Of a stretch of 64,000 nucleotides of DNA, positions 46,021-59,329 are shown piece after piece. Positions within the stretch are counted from its first letter, which is position 1. Each line of letters begins with the position of its first letter. The position numbers and the translations under genes were made by a program. A model generated the notes under the pieces. That model saw only the letters and a program-made list of their open reading frames with translations. It made no database searches and was not told where the DNA came from. The DNA lies in assembly GCF_020283565.1 (NCBI RefSeq), contig NC_060064.1:2750001-2814000 (forward strand), in the 5' to 3' direction. The DNA is from Trifolium pratense (lineage: Eukaryota > Streptophyta > Magnoliopsida > Fabales > Fabaceae).

Positions 46021-46436
46021 GAAAATAGTGTATATTTGATTTTACTATAATTTAGTTAGATTTGTTATTTTTTTTTATTTTCTTTTAGCCCAATTTATTA
46101 TTTTTATATTAACCCACTATGAAAAAATACTGATAAAAAAAATTATGAAAAAAATACAGTAAGTTAAATCATTAATGTTTTAGATAATCTTTATTAACAA
46201 AGTTAATTTTTTGTTTGACTTAAAAAATTCCACCTTAACGTTAATGTTTTTAATATTTTTTTAATAAGAAAAGGAAGTTAATGTTTTAAATATTGAATTG
46301 CTTTTAAATTTAATAAATCATCTAAATATAGAATGCAGTTGAGGAAGATAAAGAATTAAATGTGACATTAATAAACGGCAGTGGCAATTGTTGTAATTAA
46401 CACAATAAAGAAAGGTCAATTTAACAGCATACGAAG

Positions 46437-46444
46437 TATATAAG
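46437..46444 (+). promoter_or_regulatory. TATA box of DUF538 gene 3
   Basis: TATATAAG, 77 bases upstream of the start codon. The leader (CACCGCAACCCCAATTGTAA and an ACAAAACAAAA run) matches gene 2's. Confidence 0.7.
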
Positions 46445-46513
46445 AACCCACCGCAACCCCAATTGTAACCACACAACAAAACAAAACAAGAAACTCAAAA
46501 ACAACACAAAACG

Positions 46514-47026
46514 ATGTCGTTGGTATCAGAAGAAATGAAATCGAAATCAGAGGTTTACCATGGTGACCAAATCTGTCAAGCGAAATCAAAAGAACTTCTG
46601 AGAGAAATTGTTCTTCCAAATGGTCTTTTACCATTGAAAGACATCATTGAAGTTGGTTACAACAGAGAAACAGGTTTTGTTTGGTTGAAACAGAAAAAAG
46701 CAATAACACACAAGTTTGAGAAAATTGGTAAACTTGTTTCATATGCTACTGAAGTTACTGCACAAGTTGAAAAAGGTAAGATTAAGAAACTTAATGGTGT
46801 TAAAACAAAAGAGCTTTTGATTTGGATCACACTTAGTGATATTTATGTTGATGATCCACCAACTGGTAAAATCACTTTTAAAACACCTGCTGGACTTTCT
46901 AGAACTTTTCCTGTTTCTGCTTTTGAGGTTGAAGAAGACAAATCAAGTGTTGTTGTTAAGGAAACTAACAACAAAGTTAATGAAACTGTTGCTGCTGCTG
47001 CTGCTGGTGGTGTCAAAGAGGTCTAA
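46514..47026 (+). CDS. DUF538 protein, gene 3
   Basis: A single-exon 170-aa protein. The DUF538 core is complete (LPNGLLPLKDIIEVGYNRET, GFVWLKQKKAITHKFEKIGK, LNGVKTKELLIWITLSDIYV, LSRTFPVSAFEVEED). It has a longer C-terminal tail (VVKETNNKVNETVAAAAAGG and VKEV) with a GCT repeat that codes the alanines and may vary in length. It shares the SDIYV and KTKELLIW variants with gene 1, and most of the core with gene 2. No signal peptide. Function unknown for the family. Confidence 0.93.
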   Translation: MSLVSEEMKSKSEVYHGDQICQAKSKELLREIVLPNGLLPLKDIIEVGYNRETGFVWLKQKKAITHKFEKIGKLVSYATEVTAQVEKGKIKKLNGVKTKELLIWITLSDIYVDDPPTGKITFKTPAGLSRTFPVSAFEVEEDKSSVVVKETNNKVNETVAAAAAGGVKEV

Positions 47027-47768
47027 TTCTAGATCTGTCTATTTTGTCACCAATTTGTTGTTGCTGCTATTGAATTATCAATTAATAAATTTTAATGTTA
47101 CTTTTATTTAGGGGTGGGGAGTTTTAAAGATTATTATCAATTGAAGTGGTGTATTAATCATCCTTGATCTTTTGTTCTTATCCGATTAAAAATGAAATGA
47201 AATTAATTATTTTAAATGTTTCTGTTTTTTTTGTTGATGGCAAAGAAATTGTGTCTGATCTCAGATGTATATTGATGTTTGAGTTAATCTAATTAATATT
47301 TTGTGTAACCACCTGTATTAAATTAAAGTTTTTGACTTTAAATAGGTGTTCAACTTATTTAATTTTCTAACACCATTCCTAATGTGGATATATAACTATA
47401 ACATGTCTACGTATAGAACTCTCTTGAAGAAAAGAGCTCCATGTGCTCCATTGTGGATGTTCGCAGCGCCTTGAATTGTTTTAACTCAATCGAAACTAAA
47501 ATTGTTGATTTTTAAAGTTTATTAAATAATTGATATATTTAATTTAATCTATATGAATGGTTAAAGGTACGAAGTAACTTGAGTCTCACGTTGCGGAGGG
47601 TTTTTATAGAGCCCAACGTTGGGTTAAAAATTTCCTTAATGAGCCATGTTGAGCAGCTCATTAAGAGTGACTGTCAGGATTTCTCATTGGATGGAGAGAC
47701 CATTCGTGGTCCTCATCCTAGGCCAAACAATTTCACTTATTGGATAAGGGATGAGCAGAAATGTGTGT

Positions 47769-47960
47769 GATGATGTGGACGAGCTGGGGCATGTCATCTT
47801 GGGCCGTCCTCGACATCCTAGCGGAGGGAATTTGGGCGTGATGACATGGGCGAGCTGGGGCATGTCATCTTGGGTCGTCCTCGACATCCTAGCGGCGTGA
47901 TGACATGGGCGAGCTGGGGCATATCATCTTGGGCCATCCTCGACATCCTAGCGGAGGGAA
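47769..47960. repeat. Three-copy tandem repeat, 59/71-bp units
   Basis: Each unit contains GAGCTGGGGCAT(G/A)TCATCTTGGG and TCGACATCCTAGCGG; the GAGCTGG motif is at 47781, 47852 and 47911. Spacing is 71 then 59 bases: the middle unit lacks a 12-base GAGGGAATTTGG segment present in the other two. Seen directly. Confidence 0.88.
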
Positions 47961-48901
47961 TTTGGGCCAGCTTTAGGTCCAGTCCAAAACCAATGTTATT
48001 TTTATTTTTAAGGAAAAGTGATATTTTACCTAACCATTACACGTTCTTGAGGGGGAAAATTTGATGTTACAAGTAAAACGTTAGCGTGTAAATATAAATG
48101 AAGCTATCATTGTATTTGTTTGTACCCCAAAAAAGGGAAAAGGAAGGAAGCTACTAGTGGAAGGAACCAACCCAAAATGAATGAATATATTCACAGCTAT
48201 AATGAATGATCACAATAAGTCGGTAGATCAAATTTAAGGAGTGTATCTGTCTCTAAGTGTAACCAACTTTTATAAGTTTCAACTTACTTTTTCCTCTGTC
48301 CCATTCCAAGTTTTAATTTTTGTCCAAAGAGATAAGATTTCATTCAAAAATGTCAACACAGGAAAACAATTGGTCGACTATATACTAAATATAGTTACAC
48401 ATAAAATTTATTAGTTCAAATTTTACAACCTCACACAATAAAACAATAGGGATTATAAGAGACAAGCACCAACCTAAGTAAATTGGACCAAACCTCATTT
48501 TCTTACCGTGAATTCGGTCCATATCTTAGTGGTTAATCAATTTTTTCTCGAGCATGAAAGGGTAACTCTAATTCGGGGTACGATATTATTTATTAGGGTT
48601 TTTTTTTTAAACGATTCATTTTAGGAAAAGTTTATTAATCACTTGAGTCTAATATCATTACTATCTTGTAATTGTGTGAGTGTGTCAAATATTTTATGGG
48701 TGATGCTAACTGTCCGGACATCAGTTAAGGAAACCAAAAAATAAATAAATTGAAAATAACATTTTTTTAGACTTTTGAGAAGTTGATTGCAACTCCAAAC
48801 TCTTGGGTTATCCTTGGAGTTAGAGTTGCTATTAGATTAATTTAATAACAATAACAAGGAAAATAAGGCACGCAAAGTGTAACATATTGTTATACGAAGT
48901 A

Positions 48902-49195
48902 ATCCCTCCGGTCCTTTTTATAAGAAACACTTTGAAAAAATCACACAGACCAATGAAGCACATTTAACATTGTTATTTTCATTTAATACTCTTATAAATT
49001 TAAATTTATTCCATGTATACCTTATTTAATTACTCTTTATTCAACTAACTTACTTATTTTTAAATTCTCTCTCATAATAAATAAGGGCGTAAGTGAAATT
49101 GAACATTTAAAACATTTGAAAATTGGTCAAAATTTCTTATAAAAAGTACCAAATTTTTTGCCCTAAGTGTTCCTTATAAAAAGGACCGGAGGGAG
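48902..49195. mobile_element. Stowaway-type MITE, ~294 bp
   Basis: Left ATCCCTCCGGTCCTTTTTAT and right ATAAAAAGGACCGGAGGGAG are almost perfect inverted repeats, with TA on both sides. The centre is AT-rich. No coding. Confidence 0.85.
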
Positions 49196-50380
49196 TATTT
49201 AGGTACGCATTAAATTACTCGACCAAACCAAAATAATAACATGAAAAAGAAAAGTCATACTAGATGGGAGTAACAGTACCTCAAAAATGGAGGAACAGTA
49301 CCCAAAATAATTAGTACATCTAATCTAACAGTTAGACGTCTAATTAAAAACTAATCCACCGCTAGCTTTTCAGGCTGTCTAATGGAGATTCCCCTTTTCT
49401 TTGGACAACTGAAGAAATAATTGAGTTGAATTTGATGTGGTCGCAAAATGCACCTAAAAACTTAGTCTAGTGATGAGAGATTTATGTAGAATACATGAGA
49501 TTGTAGATTCGATTCTCATTAGCTATATTGTAAACCAAAAAATACACGTAGTTAGCACATTGATAATTGTTGGATCGAAATGGTTTAAATTTGTTTGATA
49601 TTTTAGAGTAATTTTACTTTTCTAAGTTGTTCAGTTTCGATATAACAATTGTTGAGTGAATTTGTGACCGAAACAAATCTAAATTTGTAAAATAATCAGC
49701 TTTTGAATTAAAATTGAGGGAAACAAATATATGAATTATATATGAACTCAATACTGAAATCCCATCCATCCAAGCTTAAAGATCATTTTTTCTAAAACGT
49801 AATTACTGGACACAAAAGTATAGCTAAAAGAAACCATAATTAGGAGTCACATACTCACATAAAGAACATGAACAACATTTTAGACTCATGAAAATTTGAA
49901 ATGCAGGAAATAGGTAATATTATTTTAGGGTCTTGCTAACGAGTAACAACTTAATGTCATTATACATGCTTGTTGGTAATCTATGTTCTCATGGTTGAGA
50001 TATATCCATCCATAATTTCTTGAAAACACAATTAGCTGCTAAAATACTTCAACAATAAACAAAAATCTCAACTTCAGTGCTGAAAAAAAGAAAAGAAAAA
50101 GTAAAGTAGTAAACAGATAGGACACAAGTTAACAAAAATGCTCCAAAGAATCATTGTATTATAATGTGAAAAATCAATATATACATATATACATATCTAT
50201 AAATTTACAGATGCAATGACCTATCAAAATTCAGTCATCAATAGTCACAACAATGTGGAAGATATATATTTCTTCCCAATCCTATCAAACTTATCATATA
50301 CATAATATACATGATATACTATATATACACACTAAACTAGTTAGACTGTAAAATATAGAGAGACCCTCTCTTAGATATCT

Positions 50381-53018
50381 TCACACTAAAATGTGTGACT
50401 TCGCGACATCACGAGAACATTTTGTTCTGCCACTCTTATTAAGTGTACAAACACATGTTTCAAGAATATCAAGATCTTCATCCCAGCATAGCAAGGTTGC
50501 TATTTCAGGATTCTTCAAAAGCATCTTAGATGCAAGGAATCCAGCCAATGTCCATGTTTGAAAAAGTCGCGCTTGTTTTCCGATAAATCTTCCTGTTTTT
50601 GTGTCATAATATTCTGGCCAAGAATCAATTGGAAGCCTTTTCTCAGCCAAATCAACAGCCTTCTCAGCTAGATTAGTTCTCCCCATTTTGATGCATGCTA
50701 GCGTGAACTGAATCAATCATAATCGTCAGATCATTATAAATGTTTGATGCATTATTTGGTTGTGATGCGCTGAAAGTGTGTAAAACTGTTTACATTGACA
50801 ATGCATGAAAATTAACCTCATTCATAATTACCTGCCAGAGAAGGGTAGGCCAAGATCCGCCATTATGATATGACCACGGGCTGCAAAAGTTAGGCATTCA
50901 TATAGTTTTGGTTAAATATGTACACCATACCATAGAATCAATTTTATACGAATACTACTATTAGATTTTTTATATTGAACCTAACTTATCCCTACAAAAC
51001 AGAAGGAAAAATGAAAGGAAGAATTAATGTTTACGTATTCTTAGGGTCGCTGCCGGTAATTAAGCGCCATTCTTCAGCCTCCAAGGCAGGATAACATATC
51101 TTAAGAGGCATGTCACCAACAAGATCATCCCATTTTGATTCTATGAGATTCAAAACAGACTTGTTTTGTTTTGGTGTACCTAAAGATGAAACAATTGACC
51201 AAAGATTTCCAAGCATGAAAAACCTGAAATCCATGTGAGCTGGTTGTAGATTTCCTATCAAATAACCACCTTCCTCAGGAATCCAATCCATTAACCACAT
51301 TGGAATTTGTTCAGGATAAATGTTGAACTTGTTAGTTGCATCTAAAGAGTATTCTTCTGTTTTATACCTATAAATCTCATTCACCTGTCTCATATCCAAC
51401 CAATAATATTCTCTAATATGGAAAGAAAGTGCACTTAGTCTATTGTTAATTTCTCCAACTAGATTCTTAGATTCATCATTCAAAACAACCATTTCGCGCG
51501 CTGACCGAAGAGCCGAGTAAAATAATGCTTGAATCTCAAGAGGGTGACCATGTATACCCATCCTTCTGTCTATCATGCAAGATCCATCAGTTACTAACAG
51601 AGAAGGAAACATATCAAATCCATCTGATAAACATAAGTTAATGATCATTTGTAAGCCCGTTTGAACTTCTAACTTTTCTTGCAAGGTATAGTCACCAGTG
51701 AGTTTCCCATAAGCCCTAAGCAGAATGATCCACCACAATCCTATCAAGTAACAAAAACATAGAAAAACATGTTATGGAAAGGACTCATCTGTCACATCAA
51801 AAAAATTGTCCTAAAAGAGTGTTACTAACCTGAATCAACAGGAGCAACACGACCAATAGCCGATTCTCCAAAATCAGGATCTAAAACTTCTCCTGTCTTT
51901 TTGTCATCAAATTCCATAGTTTTAACTTTGAAACTTGCAGGCATCAAACCTTGTCCCGGGCTATAGCAATCCACCGTTTTCTCCCAACTCTATTGCAATT
52001 GAATAGAGGATATTCAACATTAATTAAAACACATTATATTATCCCCATAACATGTTGCATTGCCACTTTCGTATTGAAATTGATTCATGTAATATTCATT
52101 TTAGTCCTTAACAAAAACTTATTCCAGTATGATTAAAATTTGCAGCAATTAAAACAAAACAAAAGGAACAAAAACAAAAATGATATATTTACGACGGCCA
52201 AAAACATAATTAAACTTTAACAAGATATACACCAAAGAAGACTTAAAAGATTTAAACCTTTGCAAAATAGACAAAAAAAAGGCTCTTAAAGATAATATTT
52301 ATGTATTATTATGATTAGTGATTACCTGAAGTTGCAAGGTGTGAAGGAGGAAATTCTTGACAATCTCATGTTCACCCTTGAGCAAGAAAGCAAGAGCAGA
52401 AGGGATAAAATCTCGAATAAAAACTTGATCATAATTCAATGGCGATCCCGAATCATCATTTGCTGCAACGGTTCCCACAGGTGTATCACAATAAGTAACA
52501 AGTGCTTTCTGCAACAATTTCCATGCTTCTTTCTCCACTTCTGTTTCTTCGTCATCAAATTTTTTCTTTGCAATGGATCCATTCTTCGAATTCTTTTCCT
52601 TCAAATCTTCCTCGTCTCCTCCACCCTTGTTATCATCTTTACCAACTCTTAAACCACGTTTGGTTTCAACAGAGTTTGAGAATTCACGTGCCTTGAAAGA
52701 TACTCCACCAATAGACGATACACATTCTGTTTTTGTTGCTTTTAAATTAAGAAATGTTCTTGAATGGCCTAAATTCCAAGAGGGTAACCGCAAAACTTGT
52801 TGAAAACCATTCATTACACGTTTAAATTCAAAAATGCGAGAAGGGTATTGCTTGGTTTTGCGATCAAGATTGAGAAAAAGAGGATTATTACAGAATGATG
52901 TTGACATTGTAACAGAATGATAACATCTTGAGAAAAAAGATGAATTCTTTCGACCAAGTCCGAGAATTCTAGAGGATGGTTTCATGGTACAATTACTAAT
53001 AAGGTTGATTGATGTCAT
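50381..53018 (-). CDS. Alkaline/neutral invertase (GH100), organelle-targeted type
   Basis: Splits sucrose into glucose and fructose. Minus-strand exons: 53018-52326, 51989-51830, 51740-51035, 50880-50832, 50707-50381, giving 644 aa. The first ~60 residues are Ser/Arg/Asn-rich with almost no acid, a typical chloroplast or mitochondrial transit peptide; cytosolic members lack it and are ~550 aa. A Gly/Glu/Lys-rich linker (~115-150) follows. The catalytic domain carries [55 protein letters not shown] and [20 protein letters not shown]. It ends with a Cys-containing tail ([14 protein letters not shown]). Start Met 53018 is followed by a second Met 11 codons on; the choice is not certain. It is transcribed away from the PsbP-domain gene across a ~1-kb spacer. 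Confidence 0.93.
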
Positions 53019-54093
53019 TACATGAAGAAGGAAAAAACTACAATATTATCCAAGAACGAAATATGAGTAGTGTGTGGTGGTTGATATCATGAAAGGATGT
53101 TCAAGAAATGGTGTCTCAAATTTTGGAAAGAAAAAAGAATGGTTGATAGTTATGTGGGTAGAACAAAATATCAATAATGTATAAGTATAGGAAGAAAATG
53201 TTAACTTGGAATCCAAGATTCTATTTTTCACCACATAATCCTCCACTGTTCAAATTTCTTCTTTTTCCCCCATTTGGCAAAACAATTTATTATAGAATTT
53301 TATGGTTAATTATCAAGATCTAATTGTAACTAATGAAATATGAGATTAAAAATATTCACTTCTATGCTAAAATTGTTTTACAATGACCAACGGTTACAAT
53401 TCTTCAAAATTATGTAATCACCTTTATTTAAAAACTAGCGTGCCAGAGAGGCGCGTTCCACGCCTGCCTGTTTCTAACTTATGTCCAAAAAAATGTTTTA
53501 TGTTATTGTGAATTTGTTAATAAAAAAAAAAAAAATTTGCTAAAAAAATAAAGATATTATTGGTAATCATTCATGTATAAGCAACTCATTTGCCACTTAT
53601 TCACATTTTTATGATTTGAATTTATTTTTTATTTTTTTAAATTGATTAGTTAATGGAAGTTGTGAAACTAAGTCAGGAGTAAAATAGGTATATTGAAAAG
53701 TCCATCCCAAACTCACATATCCTTATTATATATTGTTATAGATTATCATGATGTCGTTTTATAGACTAAAAAAATTGATTTTTAATTTATATTTCTAAAA
53801 ATGGTTTCATGAGAATTTATTCAAAAATAGTAGAAACTATTTAAGAACAAAATCACAATTTTCTAAAAGTTAGGGGCTAAAATCGTAATTTTGTGAAAAT
53901 TAGAGGGCTAAAAATGCAATTGAACCTAAAGTGTTTAATTTCAAAGAGAGAAAGAAAACAGTAAAGGGGCAAAAACGTAATTAAGTAGTAGAAAAAAGAA
54001 GAGATTGAGATGGAATGAAATCGCGTAGTCTCTTGTTCTTGTTCCTTCTATTCTATTCTATCCATCCATTTACATTTTTCTGTGTGAATTACA
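53019..54093. promoter_or_regulatory. Divergent promoter region with repeat insert
   Basis: A 1.07-kb spacer between two genes pointing away from each other (invertase minus, PsbP-domain plus). Between about 53440 and 53750 lies an interspersed repeat (see findings) starting near ACTAGCGTGCCAGAGAGGCG and ending TATATTGTTATAGAT. I cannot assign core promoter boxes with confidence. Confidence 0.5.
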
Positions 54094-55071
54094 ATGGCTA
54101 ATACAATCACAACAACGGGTTTTCTAACCCGACCCATGTCACCGTTTCACTTCCATTCCCCTCGCTGCTCCATTTCCCCAACACCCAATTCGGTAAATTC
54201 CATCTCATTCTATTTAACATCTTTCTCCTCTCCATTTTTTTACTATGTCTTTTGATTTTTGTCTCTGCTAATATATAATCAGATTAAAGCAACTTTTGCA
54301 GTTCCAAGAAGAAAAGCAATGTCATTGATCATATCAACTTACATTCTCTCAGACATTGGTACAGCATTAGCACAACAACCTCGTCCGTTTCGTGAATATG
54401 TTGATGCATTTGATGGTTACTCATTCAATTATCCATCAAATTGGATTCAAGTGCGAGGTGCTGGTGCTGATATTTTCTTCAGGGATCCTTATATTCTTGA
54501 TGAAAATATTTCTGTCGAAGTTTCTTCGCCTTCTTCTTCGAAATTCAAGACTGTTCAAGACTTGGGTTCACCTGAAGAAGCTGGGAAGAAAGTTCTTACT
54601 CAGTATCTTACTGAGTTTATGTCTACTAGACTCGGTGTTAAACGTGAATCGAATGTTCTTTCCACTTCTTCTAGAGTTGCTGATGATGGCAAGTTATACT
54701 ATCAAGTCGAGGTTTGTTAACATTTTCATTCATTCATGGTTTTAAACAATGTGATCACAAATACGGTTGCAGACTGCAATTTAAAACTATGATTACATAC
54801 ATAAAGTTATATATCAGATGATTAATTGAGTATATTGTTGGTGTGCTAGGCGAACATAAAGTCGTATGCTAGTAGCAATGAGCTTGCTGTTATGCCACAA
54901 GACAGGGTGGTGCGTTTGGAATGGGATAGGAGGTACCTTTCTGTTCTAGGAGTTGAAAATGGTCAACTGTATGAGTTGAGATTACAAGTGCCAGAAAATG
55001 TTTTCTCGGAAGAGGAGAATGAGCTTCGTCAAGTCATGGCATCGTTTCGAGCAAATAAGATTATTCGTTAG
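54094..55071 (+). CDS. PsbP-domain protein of the thylakoid lumen
   Basis: Relative of the PSII extrinsic protein PsbP. Exons: 54094-54192, 54283-54711, 54850-55071; 249 aa. The N-terminus is a Ser/Pro/His-rich chloroplast transit peptide. It is followed by VPRRKAMSLIISTYIL with a twin Arg and a hydrophobic core ending DIGTALA-QQ, a thylakoid lumen (twin-arginine-like) signal. The mature domain begins FREYVDAFDGYSFNYPSNWI and continues RGAGADIFFRDPYILDENIS, PEEAGKKVLTQYLTEFMSTR and RVVRLEWDRRYLSVLGVENG. It is one of the PsbP-like (PPD) family; the sequence recalls the PPD2 subgroup, but I will not fix the name. PPD proteins mostly assist photosystem assembly rather than the oxygen-evolving complex itself. 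Confidence 0.87.
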
Positions 55072-55774
55072 TTAGAACGAGAATGTTGAGTAAATCAAAA
55101 TGATCTATGGTTTTGTATGTGTTTTTTATGAATCGGTTGAGTTAGTTGCATTTCTATTAATTCAATTACTGTTGTTAATGATGGTGTCAGCTTGACTAAC
55201 TCTGCAAATGCAGCAAAGTGTGAGTTGAGTTGTTAATGAGAAAGATTCATTCATTCACTTTCTATTCTTGATCAGTTTCGTTGTAAGCGCAACTTATACT
55301 ATTGAGATACAAATGGTCATGATAGAAGTTCAGTTTTTCATCAGATTATATATTCTCCTTTAATCAATTGCTTATAATCTTGATGAGCATTATATAGTTA
55401 TATTAGATCTTATCTTTTACAGTTTTACCCACTTGGGACAGAATAAGTTCTTTATGCCACAAGCTCTATTTAGTAAAAGTTGCACAACTGCCAGTGTTTA
55501 ATGTATAAAATTTAGCTTCCATCCGAAGCCTAAATATCACTCTTTCTCACTAATGCCGACATAATGGAATATATTAGATTGAAAATACAAGTTGTATCAC
55601 TCTCCGAAAACTGTGATAATTAAGACAACCGGAACATGGTTCACTCGCTACTAAAGTAATTTTAAACTACAATAAAACATACCAACTTTGCAAATTAAAC
55701 CAGTCATGTACACCGAACCAAATTTCATGTCCAGAATCAAAACAAATTACAGAAGACTTGATGGTAATACAAAA
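55072..55774. other. Convergent spacer: 3' flanks of PsbP and AP-3 mu genes
   Basis: No gene. Holds the 3' UTRs of both genes. AATAAA-like A/T strings occur, but none is a certain polyadenylation site. Confidence 0.5.
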
Positions 55775-58700
55775 TTATGACCTGACTTCAAACTCGCCTG
55801 CTCGAGTAAGAGCTCGAAAGCCTTTGTAGAAACGGTAGGGTACGGTCTTCAGATCCAATTTGTCTATTTGCAGACCAGAGAGGGCGACACCCATGATCCT
55901 AAAATCCACTTGGAATGTGGGAAAGACATGAAGGCGTTCCAATCCAGTCTCGAGCACTAGTGTTCCAGACATTGAAGGTGCCTTATCCTTTGGGATCCGA
56001 CCAATGGACCAAGTGCATGTCTGATAGAACAAGATGTAAGAAAGCTTCAAATTACATTGTGAAAACAGAACAAAGAATGTCATCTGACTATTAACTATTT
56101 AGACTTAATGGTCTCAACAACAAATAAACAAAAAGTAGTGCCATTGCTGCTTATTAAGTACCTTATTAGAAAGAATGTTCACTGTTCCATGAGTTGAAGT
56201 CAGATCAGCTGATAAGATGCAAGGAGGAAGTTGAAACTGAACATTAACTGAATCAACTGTCTTTCCAGGATCATTTCTCATGCCAACCATCACATTAAGA
56301 CGGCATATCCCACCATCAGAAGTCAACTGTGGCTTAACATATATTGGGGTGCTCTTCAATTTTCTAACTCTGAAAAAAGTGAAATGCCCAGGATTTTTAA
56401 GAAAAATAAAATTTGGGAGTACCATGAAATGGGCTTTAACACTCACAAATATATCTTTCACCAATATGACTTCTCAAATAACAGTTTTAAATCATAATTC
56501 AGACATTAAGTATAGCTGGACACAATACCTGTAATTCATTAGTTTAAATTGTCCATCAGGAGGCACAAATGAAAGAATTTGATTGGATTCCCAAGGCCGA
56601 AATCTAACACAGGGATGGAACCTCACATCATCAAGGATTGAAGGATTTGCAAATGAAAGTGTTAAATCAGGTAGGCCAGTGATGTGGGAATTTACTTGAA
56701 CCTCACCATTAATCTCACATTTCACCAGAACCCCATCCCTAAATGAACCAAAAATCTTAGGAACGAGTATAAAACAAGTTGAAAGAAATGGTGCATAAAT
56801 ACAATTATACAAACTACTAAAGAAGAGTCTCAAGAGTCAAGACAATCCTTCATACAAGTTCAGCCATATAAAGTTTCACAGGTTCAAACTTTTAATATCC
56901 CGTTCAGTAAGCCAGCAAAAGGCATAGAAGGAGAAATAGAGAAAAAGGAAACAGAGATAAAAGAAAAGAAATCAAAGATCGTGGTTTCTTTAACTCTTTC
57001 CTTTGTTAGAAATTAAGTTGTGTTAATTAAAAAAACACTTCAAATAATACATAATGACATACACATGAATGATTTCATCTGCCTACAGTTTTGCCTAAGA
57101 TGTTTTATTGTAAATTTACTGTGTGTTAGACTTAAAACTTCACAGAGCTACATCTGCATATGCTTAGTCATTGAAGTCTTTCAAGGAATATTGTGTTTGC
57201 AAGTTAAGGAGTGACATAAGGAATTCAATTTCAAACCAGTAAAATAAGATTGAGGTAGTGCCAACCCAGATTAGGGATGAAAAAGCACCAGTAGGATATA
57301 CAGTAACCAATCAGAGAAAAAGTTTTCAACCTTAATGAATTGTAATAATGCTTCCTACTTGAAAAAGAACCCAAGTCCAACACATAATTTATTTTATGTT
57401 GTATGTAGTCTTAGATTCAAATATTGAAGTTTTTAACTTTCAAAGTTTCACCGGATAACTAATGTTAAGAAGTGAAAGATAAGAACAGGTATATTTGAGT
57501 TATATACCTGTTTATTGTTGCATCCATCTGTTCAACAAGATCTACATAAACTTCGTTGTTGGCATACTTAGGATCGGCTGTTCTCCAGGGAACACAAGAT
57601 GCTGTACTTCCTGGAAGTGTGTCACTCACATTGGAGCTATTGCCAGTCACAACACTCAAGACTTTGCTAACAATATTTGGCGGAGCTATCATCTCTTGCA
57701 GGATATTAGGTTCTGTAGTTAGTGGAAAACCATTGTCTATCATCTCATCCAACAACTACATTAACAAAAACAAACTGATTAGTTTCACACTTAAACAAAA
57801 CAACAAATCAAAGTGGGGTTAAAGAAAGCCCAACAACACTCTGGCAACATTTTCAGAACAAACATTACAAAGGGCAAAGAGTCAATAGTAGAAGAAAGCT
57901 ATGTAGCATCGACATTCAACACTCCAGATTGAAGGTTAGTCTTGTGTTTGACTGTTACAGACCAAGACTTGGACTTAGAGCAGAGTTATTACGAGGAGAT
58001 CACAGATGGGCCTATACAACAATCAAGTCCAAAGAATCATGGTCAAGCCCTAATGTCACAATGACTACGAGACTCGTTTAATTGCAATCAAAGGGACTCT
58101 GCTAAGAGGGATCTAGAACCTTCCAAACTGTTTTCATCATCTATTCTGTTTTTCCTCTTTTACAATTCTGCTATCAGTGTGTGACACCTATAAAATACAA
58201 CGGTGTCCAATGCTAATAGTTGTATGATACCTACCCAATACTATCATATGTTGTTACATACAATCACTTATATTTTCTTAAATTATTACCAATGTCTACA
58301 TGTCAGTGTAGTGTCTGGTGTTTGTGTCGGTGCTTTATAGGAAGAAAGTCCAACTACATATGATTTCATGATAGAGTCTAACTAACACAGTAACACTATC
58401 CGAGTTTATGATTGCATAGAATAGAAATAGTACCTCATAGACAATAACAAAGTTGTCTTTAATTGAATCTTCATTCAATCCCCCAAGATAACCATTGATT
58501 ACATCAGCTACTCTACAAAGGAACTAAAAATCAGATGGTTAAAAAACACACATTATCATCTCTGTGAATTGCAAATGACATGTATGTATAATAACAAGGA
58601 AATAACCTCAATTGCCATCAAAGGTGGCATTTCAACTTGTGTACATGCCAAAAAAGTGATTCCTTCGCGACAAACTTGGAAAAGATAATGTGTAGGAGAA

Positions 58701-59022
58701 GCAATCACAGGTTGTTGCTGTAAACACAGAACAGAAAAATCAAATATGATAATAGAAGAAAGTGAAAAAGTGATTATTATAATTATTATTACTACCTTGT
58801 AGGAATTCGGTTGAGAATTGGTGTGGTCCCAAAACCAGTTACATATGGAGCGATCAACACGGTGACCAGTGAGTTGTTTCTCTAGAATTACTTCTCTGTG
58901 GAATAAGAATGAATCTTCAAATTTAGAGTGAAGAACGAAATGAAATTGAAAAGAGAAATTGGGAATTGAGAAAAAAGAAGGGTTTACCCGGAATCGGAGA
59001 GAAGAAAAATGCACTGCAACAT
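55775..59022 (-). CDS. AP3M: AP-3 complex mu subunit
   Basis: Medium subunit of the AP-3 adaptor, which sorts cargo from Golgi/endosomes to the vacuole and binds tyrosine-type sorting signals. Minus-strand exons: 59022-58988, 58895-58796, 58717-58607, 58523-58434, 57755-57508, 56738-56529, 56369-56162, 56020-55775; 415 aa, the size I recall for plant AP-3 mu. The longin-like N-terminus (MLQCIFLLSDSGEVILEKQL) runs to about residue 140. The mu homology domain follows, with ADPKYANNEVYVDLVEQMDA, ILDDVRFHPCVRFRPWESNQ and TCTWSIGRIPKDK. It converges with the PsbP-domain gene. Exon 3's first base may be off by one by my count. Confidence 0.93.
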
Positions 59023-59329
59023 CTCTGCCTGGAAAATCAATGATTGATTCAGGAATCGGACCTATTTTGTGTTTCCATCACTTTTATTTTTCTTTTCTTT
59101 CAGACACCATTGCTAATCAACAAAACAACACAGAGAAGTAAAAGTGAACTAGTATCCAGACCCGTGCCAAACACGGGTAAAAATACATTTGTAAATTTAT
59201 TGACTTATAAATAATATATTTTATTTTAATTGATAATAGAAGATAATTAATGACAACTATATAAATATTTACAATTTTATATAATTTAATATATACTACA
59301 ATATAAATAACAAAAAAATCGATTCTCAT

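Larger units (their letters stand above)
47027..50380. other. Intergenic with tandem repeat and MITE
   Basis: Contains a GC-richer block at 47570-48000 with a short tandem repeat, a Stowaway MITE at 48902-49195 and a SINE-like copy at about 49460-49545. The GC-rich block could be part of an LTR; I see no gag/pol. No gene is supported. Confidence 0.5.

Noticed and set aside
47579..48064. Open frames in the 47.6-48.06 kb block
   Set aside because: They run through a tandem repeat, and the readings in different frames resemble repeated words rather than a protein.
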